A stretch of 64,000 nt of DNA from Diogma glabrata. Taxonomy: Eukaryota; Arthropoda; Insecta; Diptera; Cylindrotomidae. The stretch is from assembly GCA_963693315.1 (NCBI GenBank), contig OY856186.1, positions 299,267,693-299,331,692 of the forward strand, read 5' to 3'. The notes beneath the pieces were generated by a model that saw only the letters and a program-made list of their open reading frames with translations, had not been told where the DNA came from and searched no databases. The translations under genes and the position numbers were made by a program. Of this stretch, positions 1-39,470 are shown piece after piece (within the stretch, counting starts at the first letter, position 1; each line of letters opens with the position of its first letter).

Positions 1-582
1 AAAATGGAAAACTTATTTTTTTAGTTTTAAAATACGTATCATTCCATAACTTTTGGTGTGCCAATGATATTTTTACTATAGTTATTTTATTGAAAATTAA
101 AGAAAAATAACAAACGTTATGATATTACGTTGTGTTCTTCGAGAGGTTAAATGTTAATAAACCTTGCCCAACTGAAATGGTATTGGAGTTTTATACTGTG
201 CATTTTTATGTAAATAAGTAAACATTAATATTATTGAATTAACCTACGTATTTATTTATTGAAAAAAAAAACTTGCACCTTTCAATAACGCAAGTTCGAT
301 TCTCGTGTTAAACACATTAATCAATTGAACCTCGAAAAGCGTTGAAACTTTATTTCTCAACTGTCATTTCGGTTAAATTAGTCAGCTGTGTTTACGCAAT
401 CCTTTATTCGATTTATTTTGTGCACACAAATCTGTATATTATCGTCATGTTTGTATAAGTCATGTCTTGTATAAGAAGGTTGATTAAACTGTAACGGAAA
501 TAAACTTTTTTGACTACAACCAACCGGCACTGACTTTAAAACTTGTCTACAAAAACCAGACAACATTAGTGGTTGAACACCT
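1..582. other. Intergenic, no gene seen
   Basis: AT-rich sequence without a coding ORF or recognisable element. A short GTTCGATTC string near 296 looks like a pol III B box, but I see no A box at the right spacing. Confidence 0.5.
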
Positions 583-828
583 GGGGCCTAATTCCCGAAC
601 ACATAAATGTGAATTTTGACAATATTGTGAAGTTTGTATTTCATCACATTCAACGGTAACGGTAACGATTTTACGGAAAACGAATTTCACAATATTGTCA
701 AAATTGAATTTAGACAATATTGTGAAATTCGTTTTTCGGAAAATCGTTACCGTTACCGTTTAATGTTATGCAATACAAACTTTTCAATATTGTCAAAATT
801 CACATTTATGTGTTCGGGAATGGGGCCC
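583..828. mobile_element. Foldback MITE (near-perfect palindrome)
   Basis: The outer arm GGCCTAATTCCCGAACACAT is answered at the right end by the reverse complement of ATTCCCGAACACATAAATGTG. The inner arms share GACAATATTGTGAA and the AACGGTAACGGTAACG block. Almost the whole 246 bp folds on itself with a short loop near 700-713. No transposase is present, so it is non-autonomous. The superfamily is unassigned because the terminal bases and target duplication are ambiguous. Confidence 0.75.
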
Positions 829-1611
829 TGTATTTCATCGAAGACAATACTTTCAATACTTTATTAAAATAAAGTCTTATATACTATATCTAAGATTTGG
901 TAAGCCTGTAACACAGTTCTAGGTAGAAAAAGAGATGGAAATCCATTTATAATATCCACACTCTTTAAGTGATCTAAACACACTCTAAAAACCCACTGTA
1001 TGGCCACACAATACATATAGTTTCAACTCTAAAAAGCTAAACTAAGCTGTAACATATAACGCACCTTAATTTGTATTTCACTATTAGATTTTGTCAATCA
1101 TAACCAAATTTCCAACTCATCATACTTTCAAAACAACTCTTATACCCAACCAATACAAGGTTGAACTGAAACGTAGTACAATAATTATAATAAAAATCAA
1201 CAACCAAGATGTTATATAAGAAATTCTACAAAATCTTATTGAATCAAATTATTTTACGAGTTGCTGCTACTATCGATTTTTACAAAGTGTATTTAGAATA
1301 AACTAACTAATAAACTGACTAAAAACATGTGGATTAAATTCATACTTAGTCCTTGTAAAATAATATGCATCTAGGAAATGGTGTAAAATTACTTGTGTAT
1401 TTCTACTAATAGTTATAACATGTATATATTCTACTAATAGTTATAACATGCATATAAGTTATGTTGTGTTGTGTTGAGCGAAGAACAAATCAGTGATAAT
1501 TTTTACAATTACTTTGCTTACAAATAATCAATCATATTTCAATATCATTTGGTGTGTAATTTATTTCCTTATCAATATTCTTATTGCCATATTATCCACC
1601 AATTAACACTA
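829..1611. other. Intergenic; small tandem duplication at 1404-1456
   Basis: No gene is seen. Near 1404-1456 a roughly 27-bp segment containing CTACTAATAGTTATAACATG occurs twice in tandem with one or two differences. Confidence 0.5.
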
Positions 1612-1762
1612 ATAGTGTATTCTTTTCGGCTGTACCGAACAAGTTCCACCACCGAATTATTGAATTTTGTATTCTTTTGGAATGAATTTCAATACAAAAA
1701 AAATAATTCGGTGTTGGAACTGTACTGAAATTTGTTCGGTACAGCCGAAAAGAATACACTAT
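1612..1762. mobile_element. Tc1/mariner-type MITE with TA target duplication
   Basis: A 151-bp element with long terminal inverted repeats: ATAGTGTATTCTTTTCGGCT at the left matches its reverse complement at the right. It is flanked on both sides by TA. TA duplication with long TIRs and no ORF is typical of Tc1/mariner-derived MITEs (family knowledge). The middle holds AATAATTCGGTG-type sub-repeats. Confidence 0.75.
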
Positions 1763-2904
1763 TATCGTATGTGTACAATATAACGCAGTTTTCATTTTAC
1801 TGTAAATAAATAAACACACCTACACATTTACAAAAATTGGATGTATATTTGATATGTTGCGCCCCCAAATGACGTATTAAAAACAAACAGTTACATTAAT
1901 AGCTGATTAATCGAAAAACAACACATGAAAAATAGAGCTTTTTCTTTTTAGTTGTTGTAAGTTATTGACATATTTAATTCATTATCTAAAATCACTAAAA
2001 CAGTAGTACTTGTATTTATTATGTATTTAATAGAAAAAAAAAAAACAAATAAATTACCAATACAAACATTTTGTAAGTTTAGTGACAAAATATTCTTATT
2101 TTTAAATTTTAGAGTTTAAAGTCCATTCTATAAACATACATATAAACAAATTATATCAACTCCTATAACGGCGTTGTGAAACTTAATTTTAATAAAATAA
2201 ATAAGTTTGTTGAACTCACAACAAAAGTGATAAACCGTGAAGTGTTTTGTATACTTACTACTGAAAACCTTACCAGATACTTATGTTTTCTGGTCTAGAA
2301 ATTACAAAAATTGATTTTTTTGGCTTATCTCCTGAAAAGGCTTGTTCAAAATTAAAAATATTTTCGGAGTTACAGTGACTTTTCTGACGCGACAACTAAA
2401 CCGATCGGGCGGAGCGAATCAAATAATAATAACGACCACCTGATCGCGAATTTCCCCTTGGGAATTTTTTCATACTCTATAGTTTAGCCATTCGGTTTAA
2501 AAAACATTTCAATTCCCCAATTTGAGGTGCGTTTAAAACTAACCTATCTTCTCAAGATGATGGATACAAGAAAAATTAAAGTGGTTTTTGTTTGTTTTAC
2601 AGGGTTATGATGTAAGGCCTTTAAGAAAATGTTTTTTTTACCGAGTCAATCAGGGTATCATATGAAAGGGCTTGACTTCAGCATCCTTTAAAAATGTATT
2701 TTAGAATTTTTCACCACACTTTTTTTTTTTGAATAAAATTGAATAATAGCCTATTTGATAGAAAAACTTCAAAAGTTTTTAAAAATATAGAAAAAGTTGT
2801 AAGTTTTTCACGAAATACATTTTTTTTGGGGGCGTTCATGCTCCATGTAGGAACGTTGCAAGCTAATCAGCTTTGAATATTCACAACGGTCATTCGGAAC
2901 AGCG
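1763..2904. other. Intergenic, no gene seen
   Basis: Low-complexity AT-rich sequence. Around 2395-2530 the base composition is slightly higher in GC (GATCGGGCGGAGCG), perhaps a worn transposon, but no coding or terminal repeat is recognisable. Confidence 0.4.
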
Positions 2905-3080
2905 ACATAATGTTTTTTTTTAAATACAATGTGCTGTGTAGTAGGAATTACAATATGTGTCACAATAACACATAAAAACCTTTTAAGACCAAGGTCCCAC
3001 AACAACATACGTTCAAACGTTGGTGGACAAAAAATCTTTCTTGTTTTTTGTTTTTTTTTTTATGTTTTTTGTTAAAGAAT
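2905..3080 (-). mobile_element. Family A LINE fragment: 3' end fused to 5'UTR-like sequence
   Basis: On the minus strand a 3' UTR with GTGTGACACATATTG-type sequence ends in a poly(A) tail, seen as a T run at 2910-2920 on +. About 100 bp match the 3' end of the complete LINE at 56530-60140. Beyond the GGTCCCACAACAAC block the sequence continues into GGACAAAAAATC and a T-rich stretch. The same junction is present at 45350-45420 but not in the complete element, so this is a copy of an internally deleted subfamily. Confidence 0.65.
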
Positions 3081-3169
3081 GGATTAGATTAGAGGATTTT
3101 AGAAGGGTTAGAGAAGAAAGAAGAACTAAAGATTAGAAATTATTGTTAAAAAAGCATTGAAATTTGTTT

Positions 3170-3806
3170 TAGAATTTTGCAGTGAGCAGTTTTGGAATTA
3201 TTGGCAAAAAGGTTCACCTTAAAGTTAGTCCCTACCACCCCTACGTTTCGACGTTGATTGACAGAAAAATTTTATAAAATCCAGAGGTAGGAAGTTTGCT
3301 AAGTTCTGAACTAAAACTATAGCGAAGTGTCTTATAATTATTTTTCTGTGTGTTTAGGAGGGAGTGGGGAAAGGTGAAAAATCTTTTTCGACCAAAACGA
3401 GTGGGATGTCATATGAAAGAGGGGTTAATTTAAGAAACGTAATTGTAATTGTAATATTTTTTCAGAATTTTGCAGTGCACGGTTTTTGAATTATTGTCAA
3501 AAAAGTGCAACTTGAAGTTGGTCTACCAACTGAAGTTGGTCTACTAATTAAGCTCAAACCCCAACTCCTTGGGTTTTGAGCTTAATTGAAAGAAAATTTT
3601 TAAAAAATTTCACAATCATAGGCAGTTTGATAAACTCTAAACTAAAACTATAGCGAAGTGTCATATAATTATTATTATTCAGGAGATTGGGAAAGGGTGA
3701 AATAAATATTTTTTGGCCCAAACGAGTGGGATCATATAAAAGATCAATTAATTTAAGACACGTTGTAATGTTTTTTAGAATTTTGAAATTCACAGTTTTA
3801 GAATAA
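3170..3806. repeat. Two diverged tandem units of about 300 bp
   Basis: Unit 1 (about 3172-3466) and unit 2 (about 3469-3800) share, in order, AGAATTTTG, ATTATTGTCAAAAA-like, ACTAAAACTATAGCGAAGTG, GGGAAAGGTGAAA, AACGAGTGGGAT, a degenerate CATATGAAAGA and TTAATTTAAGA. Unit 2 also contains a short palindrome around the CCCAACTCCTTGGG segment. Part of a third unit (ATCATATGAAAGGG) is visible near 2655-2700. Origin unknown. Confidence 0.6.
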
Positions 3807-4715
3807 TTGTCAGTTATTATTTCAATTGATAATGTATATTTCCCAATTTAAACCATTTACAAGCTACTGCAATTGAATCTCTATTTAGTAACCATCAACA
3901 GCTGTTGATAATATTTAACGAAATGTAACATTTCTTGTATTATTTCGATCAATTTTCAATCGATATTGCTATTGACATTTACGAAAAAATTCATTTTTTA
4001 TGTACCTATGTGTCTGGCAATATAAAAACTCTACAAACACTACTTTATGTAAATTATTTTTGACAATTTGTTAATCTACTTTCACGACACCCTCGGCGAG
4101 CGAATTTTGGTTACACTTGACTGACTTTTTTTATCTTACTTTAATGCCAACATTTTAGGCACTAGACCGGAATACTCCGTTAAGCTACTACAACTAAAAG
4201 TCTTAACTTTAAAATATTCGGGTAGAGTAAGGAACATGTCATTCGATGTGAAGTTATTTTAAATGCAGAAAAAGTATCTTTGCACATGCCGTCAAACAAA
4301 TAACTATACTCTGCATGCTTCTTGTATTCCCGAACAACGGTTTATTTAAAACTTTAATCATTTCAAGTTCTCGTATTTGATTTTGATTACACTTGAGCAT
4401 ATAGCCTTTTCGTAAGGTTGCTTATACATAGTTCTCATTTCTTATTGTTTCGTGTTCTACCAGTTTCCCATTTTCGGTTATATTTTTATTCAAATATGTT
4501 TGTCTGGTGCCACCTCTCTCCCTCCAATTATGAAGCGATTTGTTTGAAACTTTGCCACATTTTTTTAATAAAAAAGAAGTACAATATGTAAAAGACCTAG
4601 GCTCCAAAACAAAATCGTTCTTAGGTGTAGGTGTTTATGGCCAATTTCATTAAAACTTTTTAGATTGATGCATTGATGATTGATGATGTTATAGTTATAG
4701 ACGAAGTCGTTTGCT
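3807..4715. other. Intergenic, nothing recognisable
   Basis: No repeat, coding ORF or RNA gene that I can support. Confidence 0.4.
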
Positions 4716-5075
4716 TTATATCACTATGACAGTATATGGAGAAACAGTATATTTAAGACACAATGAATCTAATTTCATCTGTTGGTGACGATATTTATAA
4801 AAAACTACGACATCTGTAATAGTGGGGCACATTTGTAAGCTATGATTTAAAATTTTGTTCACCCAATAAAAAAAAGAAAAAATTCTTAGAACACGTTTTG
4901 AAAAAGAGTCTGAAAGTATCAAGATGGGAGCAGACATATTTTCCCATACTCGATAACAATCTTCCGCACAGGAACGAATATATGAATTATAAATATGGAG
5001 TTATATAGAGTGATATATTTTTTACGTCTATTATTATTTATAGAGCCCAAGTTTTCTACACGCTCTATGTCAAGT
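4716..5075 (-). pseudogene. Degenerate 3' part of a family A LINE ORF
   Basis: The minus-strand translation contains VVVFYKYRHQQ. This matches the LVVFYKYRHQQ segment of the intact reverse transcriptase ORF at 59642-56619, with similar order of flanking sequence (CTCCATA, GAACGAATAT, AGCCCAAGTTTTCTACACGC). Several frame breaks make it a fossil. It lacks the EN and RT domains. Confidence 0.65.
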
Positions 5076-5077
5076 AG

Positions 5078-5150
5078 GTTAAATGGTCAACCATAAACTC
5101 TGATCAGAAGGACGCCGGTTCGATCCCGAACCAATCTTTCACTTTTCACA
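5078..5150 (+). repeat. tRNA-like (SINE head) sequence
   Basis: An A-box-like TAGGTTAAATGG at about 5096 is followed by a B-box-like GGTTCGATCCC at about 5118-5128. These are the two internal pol III promoter elements at a tRNA-like spacing. The acceptor stem does not pair convincingly and no CCA-proximal stem is seen, so this is a tRNA-derived SINE head or decayed tRNA copy, not a working tRNA gene. It sits directly beside a LINE fragment. Confidence 0.35.
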
Positions 5151-5629
5151 GCAATTTTTGATTCTGTTCAATTGAATACATTCAGTTCTAGTGACTTATA
5201 ATGCTAAACTACATAATGGTTAGATCCATTGCTAACGTATAGATAAAAATCTTAATAAAATCTTGAAGTTAGATTGTCGTTTTCTAATTTAATAAATTAT
5301 AATATCGTTTGTATTTATCCTTGTAGAAAATATAACATTTCCTACGCGAGATGAAAACGTTTTTTGTTTGTGAACCTCGCCTACTCAACTACTCTGCTAT
5401 TCGTAATGAAAAATTTTACGATCACAAAGCGTAAAATAGTTTTACTCTAGAGCAAAAACTATCTTTCATCTAGTAATTTCAATTCAAACAAAAACTTAAG
5501 TATTGGAAAGTGAGTTTTACTGTATTGTGTTTACAGCCCTATCTCAAATACTGCCCGATATAGATAAATTTAGAAAAGATAGTATGTAGCACCAAATCTG
5601 ATATTGCTCAAGCAGAGGTCGCCGGACTT

Positions 5630-5850
5630 TGAAATAGGGCCAAGCACTGATCCATGAATGGTTTTGACAGCACTTGGCTGGTGTTATTGGGCCAGTGCTA
5701 GAACCATTCATCGATCGATCTATGGTTTACAGAAAATAGCCAGTATATGGGTTACTAATAACCAAATAGTGACTCATGACTGCAGTACTTGTCTATTGTT
5801 ATTGGGTCATTCCTGAAACCATGATTCCTATTTAACGACTATTTCACGAC
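5630..5850. repeat. Diverged tandem duplication
   Basis: GGTGTTATTGGGCCAGTGCT followed by AGAACCATTCAT is echoed about 118 bp later by TTGTTATTGGGTCATTCCTG followed by AAACCATGATTC. Unknown repeat family. Confidence 0.4.
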
Positions 5851-6548
5851 AGACACTTACACTCCAAATTAGTGATAAATTAATAATAAACCAGAAATCA
5901 CAGCATGTAAATATTTTATGTAATGTATTAAATTGGCATCTTTATTGACTGATTCAAATTCATCAATTAATTACTAAACTTTAATTAATTTATGTAAATC
6001 AATAATGGATCCCTTAGTTGGAAAAATAACACATAAAATATTATCTTGTGTAACTGAATATATATTTCAAAATTCAATTAGATAATCATAATATAAACGA
6101 CGAACTCACAATAGTATATGTAGGTCAATTGACGTACGTATTTTCGTTTTGTTTGTTGACTTTTAAAAGATTAACAAATTTATTTTAATCACAAGTAACC
6201 ATGTTTCAATAGAAAATATGTTTAAATATTGTTGCCCTTGCAAAAACACGAAGTCGTTAAGTTTTGATAATAAGAAAGTGTAATTAGGAAATAATCTGTA
6301 CTCGTGGATAATGGTTTTGTATTTAGCTGTTTGATACTCCATTCAATGCAACTATATATAAATTTACTTTTACGATTGGAATTGCAAATTTTGAATTTAA
6401 AAAAAAACCTACGTTAACTGTCGAAAGTACTTAATTTATTAAAATTTTAATTTAAAACCTGCTTAACTTAGAATCTAATTTAAACTTGCTAATAATTAGT
6501 TATTATTTCCTGATATACGTTTAATTGTATTCATATTTATTTTTTTAG

Positions 6549-6624
6549 ATCTGTTGATCGTCAATAGTAATTAACAAAGACAAAATTTGCATACATACAG
6601 TATATTTTATTCTGAAACGTTGAT
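6549..6624 (+). other. CPT1: Probable CPT1 5' UTR exon segment
   Basis: A pyrimidine-rich stretch ends in TTTTTTAG at 6541-6548, a good splice acceptor, 76 bp before the ATG. I infer that an upstream non-coding exon splices here; I cannot place it. Confidence 0.4.
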
Positions 6625-34387
<27,763 letters not shown>

Positions 34388-35019
34388 GACGATAGTGTAA
34401 TTCTTTTAGTCACAATTATTCATCAAAATATATAAATATGATCACATTATTCTATAGGAAATCTTGTTAATTTTAAATATTAAAATGAAATGAATAGATA
34501 TTATAATGAGATATAAATTGAAATAGGAAAATTTTAGAATAAGTGTAATGACTACATATAAATATATTTTATTCGTTTTTTTTTTATTTTATTTCTGTTT
34601 AATTTAGTTTTTTATGAAATTGACACAATATACCAGAAATAATGAAAGACGTTTTTATTAATTGAATTTTTTTAATTGTTACAAAAACAAGAAAATTATT
34701 AATGCAAAATGTTTTTCTTTATAAATATCATTTAATAAGGGGGAATGTGGCCATTTTATAAGAATATCATTTAATTTAGAAAATAATGTTTTTAAAAACT
34801 AATTGTTAAAAATGGAAGCAAATATCAATGCAAATATTTTATTATTTAAAAGCCACTTTTGATTCTAAATTCATGTATTGTTTTGTTCTTGATATTATTG
34901 TAACATGCGGATAGAAAATAAATCGATTTTGATTTTATGAAAATATTTTGCCTTATAAAATTCTGTGTTATATTCCTTATTTTTAGTGATTTTCTTCCAA
35001 ACTAATTCAATGTTGGTTT
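34388..35019. other. Convergent 3' region of CPT1 and the PHF7-like gene
   Basis: 632 bp between the two stop codons, AT-rich. AATAAA at 34917-34922 on + is a candidate CPT1 poly(A) signal; an earlier ATTAAA near 34478 is also possible. Confidence 0.5.
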
Positions 35020-36054
35020 TTACAATTCCATATCGTCTTCACTCGAAACTATTTCACCATGATTTAACATTTCACATTGATATCTAAAATGATTTGTTTT
35101 CAATGGTGGCTTTGGAGGAAGTGGGATTGGTTTAGGAACACAGCCCGTTTCCCTATCAAGCAGTTTAAAAACATCATCAGATATGTAACCCGTTTCTGAA
35201 TCTGAATCATGAACATCTATTACAGATCCTACATGTTCAATGCTGTCTTCTTGACTTTGTGGAACGCATGAATTACATTGATATTGATAATCAACTTCAA
35301 CATCTCGACCTAAACATAATCGATGTATACAATTTGAACCACACATATTACAAATAAAAATATAAAATTCATCTACTTGTTGAGATTCGTCATAAATCCT
35401 TCCATCTGGACATAGACATATTTCGGCGCTACACGTTGCTGGCACCCCTAGTAATGAAAAATTTTCAATTTCAGAGTGTTCCCATAACGCATGTCGATTT
35501 GGAACATAAACACCGATTTCCTGGATAAAATTACGAAACCTTTCATTATTAGAACAAAATGGACAGGATATCCTATACCCAGAAACATATGCTTGATGTT
35601 TAATACAAGTTTTATGCAAAACATATTTTGTATAGTTTGGTCGAAGACCGTACTTTGACCAACAACAAGGCAATATAATAAAATTATTTTCAAAATCATC
35701 TTTCGTAAATTCTTTCGCACAAAAATGACATGGTTTGTTAATGTACTCATCCATATCGTAACGGTTCTCAATTCTTGATTTTAGTTCATCAACTTTCATA
35801 GATTGTTCTTCTGAATTTAAGTTTTTTTTACTCCTAATGCTCTTTTCAATTTCCTCATAGATTAACAATTTATTACAACTCAGAATTTTTTTCACAATTA
35901 TGATCGAATGTTGTTTACAAAAAACTTTAAAATCTGGTTCTACAAATTGAAGCAAACAATGTTTTTTAATAGCACACGATACATGAAAATTTTTTTTGCA
36001 TGATTTAAAATGACATTGTGAAGCGGCACGCCTTTTGTAGCATAGAGAACATTT
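35020..36054 (-). CDS. PHF7: PHF7-like exon 3
   Basis: Acceptor TTTTAACAG, phase 0, begins KCSLCYKRRAASQCHF. Stop at 35022-35020. Confidence 0.88.
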   Translation of the reverse strand, partial: KCSLCYKRRAASQCHFKSCKKNFHVSCAIKKHCLLQFVEPDFKVFCKQHSIIIVKKILSCNKLLIYEEIEKSIRSKKNLNSEEQSMKVDELKSRIENRYDMDEYINKPCHFCAKEFTKDDFENNFIILPCCWSKYGLRPNYTKYVLHKTCIKHQAYVSGYRISCPFCSNNERFRNFIQEIGVYVPNRHALWEHSEIENFSLLGVPATCSAEICLCPDGRIYDESQQVDEFYIFICNMCGSNCIHRLCLGRDVEVDYQYQCNSCVPQSQEDSIEHVGSVIDVHDSDSETGYISDDVFKLLDRETGCVPKPIPLPPKPPLKTNHFRYQCEMLNHGEIVSSEDDMEL

Positions 36055-36400
36055 CTGTTAAAACATAAAACATGAATATATATCTTTAATGAGAAACTAC
36101 ACTACTTATAAACATACTGTTTTATTGTACACTTTTATTTGATACTTAATATCCTTTATTAGTATTCCATTTACTTCTTCAATATCTATCCCATTTTGAG
36201 GAGCCTTTGAAAAAAGCTGAAAAATTAACATTTATTAATTTCCCACTTATTTGCATTTATGTTATTTTTACGGCACAATAATAATGCGTTTGATCCGAAA
36301 CAGCGTCTTTTGGTAGTAGCTCACCATATTCTATTGGGTTGTCCTCCTGTACAGGACACATTAAACAACGAATATTATGTTTATTATGTACTTCATCCAT
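35020..36400 (-). CDS. PHF7: PHF7/G2E3-like ePHD-RING-PHD protein, 420 aa (join of 3 exons)
   Basis: Exons 36400-36272, 36216-36118 and 36054-35020 (introns 55 and 63 bp, GT-AG). An extended PHD spans residues about 12-125: CLMC, THYYCA, then KCSLC, QCHFKSC, FHVSC and FCKQH, split over all three exons. A RING-like domain spans about 185-243 (CHFC, PCCW, HKTCIKH, CPFC), and a second PHD-like domain about 284-339 (CSAEICLC, CNMC, HRLC, CNSC). This order is that of PHF7 and the N-terminus of G2E3, nuclear proteins that bind histone tails and can act as ubiquitin ligases (family knowledge). There is no HECT domain, so PHF7 fits better. The ATG at 36400 gives the longest conserved N-terminus. The C-terminal tail is acidic and Pro-rich (PKPIPLPPKPPLK). 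Confidence 0.88.
36118..36216 (-). CDS. PHF7: PHF7-like exon 2
   Basis: 33 codons, LFSKAPQNGIDIEEVNGI..., acceptor TTTTTCAG, donor GTATGT. Joins HYYCA to LFSKAP, the usual ePHD continuation. Confidence 0.85.
36272..36400 (-). CDS. PHF7: PHF7-like exon 1
   Basis: 43 codons from the ATG, with the first CxxC (RCLMC) and the THYYC half of the zinc site. Donor GTAAAA. Confidence 0.85.
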
Positions 36401-36922
<522 letters not shown>

Positions 36923-36970
36923 ATATGGGGTATAGCAAGATTGTTTTTATAATTAAAGGGAAAATTCTTC

Positions 36971-36976
36971 AATAAA
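36971..36976 (+). terminator. RpL38: RpL38 polyadenylation signal AATAAA
   Basis: Canonical hexamer 48 bp downstream of the stop codon, followed by a T-rich stretch. Confidence 0.75.
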
Positions 36977-37500
36977 ACCGAAGAATAACATAAAAAGCTT
37001 TGTTTTATTTGATTGTGGTTAAATATAGGGATTTTGTTTGTCACATGTGAGATTTATTACCTTGAATTTATATACATTCAATAGATGTAATTTTATAGGT
37101 TATGTTAAAAGTTAACTACAGCAAAATTCTATCGATGTCTCGCGCGAAGGATATAAATGAGAACTAGTCACTTGCACCATAATTTTCATTACTTCATTCC
37201 ATAGTGCATAAGAACATGACCATGATTGAAATATATCTACCTAACTAATGACCGATCCCAGTATGGAATCCACATAAATGTGTTGAAAATTAAGCTAATG
37301 TTAAAGGCAGTGCTTAGACTCAGAAATTCGTTATTACGACATGTCAATTGCTGTTACTGCGTCATATTATGTTTGCTATATCATTCAGTGTTGTTATAAG
37401 ACTACCTAGACTTAAGTTCGGCGAACACGGGTTTCCAATAGCCAGACCAAGTTGATAAACTGATAAAAAGGGATAAACTAACCGATTAAATTCAAAATAA
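36977..37500. other. Intergenic, nothing recognisable
   Basis: No genes or clear repeats. Confidence 0.4.
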
Positions 37501-37840
37501 AACTCTGGTGGGCTGATTTTCTGTTCCTCTAATAGGCATACTAGTTAACGTGAGATATCACACCCCACCACTGGTAATAACTTAGCACCACATAGACTGG
37601 CCAATGTGATATCACATGTGAATTGTGATGTGTGCTGGCGGATAAACTATTCAACGGTACTACTTTCAATTTAAGTTAGGGAGTATTATTGTTCTATAGA
37701 CGACTTTCGTCGAAATTGTTGTGATGGTCTTTGGTCGGAATTGAATGCCGAGTTCTTCTGGAGCGCAGCCCCGTCCATTTTTGTTCCTGCAAATTTAAAA
37801 AAATATTGATATATACTTTTAATTTGTTTTTATTTCCTCC
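37501..37840 (+). mobile_element. Family A LINE 5' UTR fragment, + orientation
   Basis: Its reverse complement shows GTACCGTTGAATA, TTATCCGCCAGCAC and TGTGATATCTCACGTTAACTA in the order seen at 45705-45815. GTTCCTGCAAATTT at 37787 is the reverse complement of the segment at 45519. This is the only copy here lying opposite to the other family A pieces. Confidence 0.5.
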
Positions 37841-38309
37841 ACCTTATTATAAACTTAACTAAATGGCTTAACCCATTCTTCATTTTATGATATAATTTAT
37901 TGTTTAGATGGTAACGTGGTAATTGGTACATGGTTGGGCAAATTTCGTAGCATTTTTCTAACTTGATTGAATTTTTTCTTGGTTAATCGTAATTACTGAT
38001 TTTTAATAGAATTCCAAAATGCATTTCTTTAAATATCGATTTGAGAACCATTTTGGATGCTACCATGGAGACGAACATTTTTAAAGTATATATAATGTTA
38101 AGCCGCGTTTCTGTAGTTTCAAAATAGAATTGGATGGAAATCACCCAGGAATTCATTCGAATTTCGAATGGAAAGTCTTTTAATGTAATTAAAATTAAAT
38201 TATGACCAGACAATCGACCCTCAACTTTAAGATAATCTAGTAAAATAAAATATTAGAAGAATATTGCGGCGTTCTAACTTATAGTAGAATTTTTGCGAAT
38301 TTCTGACAG
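37841..38309. other. Intergenic, nothing recognisable
   Basis: AT-rich; no supported feature. Confidence 0.4.
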
Positions 38310-38477
38310 CTACGACAAGTGTTTCACAGTAATGATGAGGTCTGGGATGCTATTGTGAGAGCGCTCAACATGATGAGAGGCGTTGATTGGCGCCAATATT
38401 TCATCAATTTGTTAAATTCAATGTCTAATAGAATGCGCGAAATGATTGCAACACAAGGCGGTCACATAAGATATTAA
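38310..38477 (+). pseudogene. Tc1/mariner transposase C-terminal remnant
   Basis: 56 open codons reading LRQVFHSNDEVWDAIVRALN ... RQYFINLLNSMSNRMREMIA and ending GGHIRY-stop. The SM..RM..MI...GGHI.Y ending is the usual C-terminus of Tc1/mariner-like transposases. The DDE/D catalytic part is not found upstream, so it is a fossil. Confidence 0.5.
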
Positions 38478-38699
38478 CTTTATATTATATTAATATTGAT
38501 TAAATTTAATGAATTAATCAAATAATCAAATATTGTTAAACAATTTAGTCAATTATTTATGAAATAAAATTAAAAATTCTATTATTTTCTGATTTTTTTG
38601 ATTTTTTTATATTGAAAAACTTTTATCAAACTTTAAATTAATTTTTTTAATGATTTAGTTAGGATAAAAAAACAAATTATATACCAAAATACTCCACCA

Positions 38700-38960
38700 A
38701 TATTGAGCTATTTAAAATTGAAAACCGATTTAAAATCGGATCACTCAGTACCATTTTATTTACAAAAATCCAACAGTACTTTCGCGTATTTCAAAGGTGT
38801 ATATAAAAATCAACGGAGTTTGGTTGTGTCTAAAAAAAACAAGTCTTCATCATCTTAACAGGACTGGACACCATCTCCATCCGTATCATCTCCTGGGCAA
38901 CGCCACCTAATCTACCAAAACTGGTGACCCCGACGTGATAGAACTAGACAATTTTTCATT
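38700..38960 (+). mobile_element. Remnant of a CsRn1-like Ty3/Gypsy element (LTR end plus PBS)
   Basis: TGGTGACCCCGACGTGAT at 38922-38939 is complementary to the 3' end of tRNA-Trp, the primer typical of the CsRn1 clade of Gypsy elements. The sequence before it (38700-38921) is richer in GC towards its end and is probably LTR. No gag-pol follows; within 350 bp a foldback element and then a host gene begin. Confidence 0.5.
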
Positions 38961-39277
38961 TTTTTCACCCGTAGCCTATTCCGGTACATCGTGAAATAGA
39001 AATTGAGAAAAAATTATAGCAATTTTTTCATAACTAGCATTCCGTATCGCGGGAAATAACAAATTCGTTTTAGAAAAAATTTCTTTATTTTATTTATTGC
39101 ACTTTTTTATCAATTCACAGGGAATTGCCGAAATAGGCGTGCAGAAGTCGTACTATTTTTTTTTTGTATTACGGTGGTTTTACATCGATAGGAAACAAAT
39201 GTACAACACAACACAGTATGATTAAGTTAACTTTCGACTATTTATTTTTTGATGCAGTTGGCGATAACTGCCACAGA

Positions 39278-39470
39278 ATAAAACGTTGTGACGTCCTAAC
39301 GAAATAAAAATTTAGGGGATTTTTACGACACCTACAATATTTTCTTCAGTTTTTTAATTGAAGAAAGATTTCGTGGTTATTCAGTTTTATTTAAAAAACT
39401 GAAGAAAATATTGTAGGTGTCGTAAAAATCCCCTAAATTTTTATTTAGTTATGACGTCACAACGTTTTAT
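39278..39470. mobile_element. Foldback MITE, 193 bp
   Basis: ATAAAACGTTGTGACGTC at the left is mirrored at the right. The arms continue through AAATAAAAATTTAGGGGATT and ACGACACCTACAATATTTTC to a loop of about 33 bp (39358-39390). The arms differ at one or two sites and by the CTAACGA/TTAGTTAT patch. Confidence 0.75.

Noticed and set aside
291..301. tRNA/SINE B box
   Set aside because: A lone GTTCGATTC without A box or tRNA fold.
634..867. 77-aa ORF
   Set aside because: Lies inside the 583-828 palindrome and matches nothing; a repeat artefact.
5078..5150. Functional tRNA gene
   Set aside because: A and B boxes are present, but the acceptor and T stems do not pair properly.
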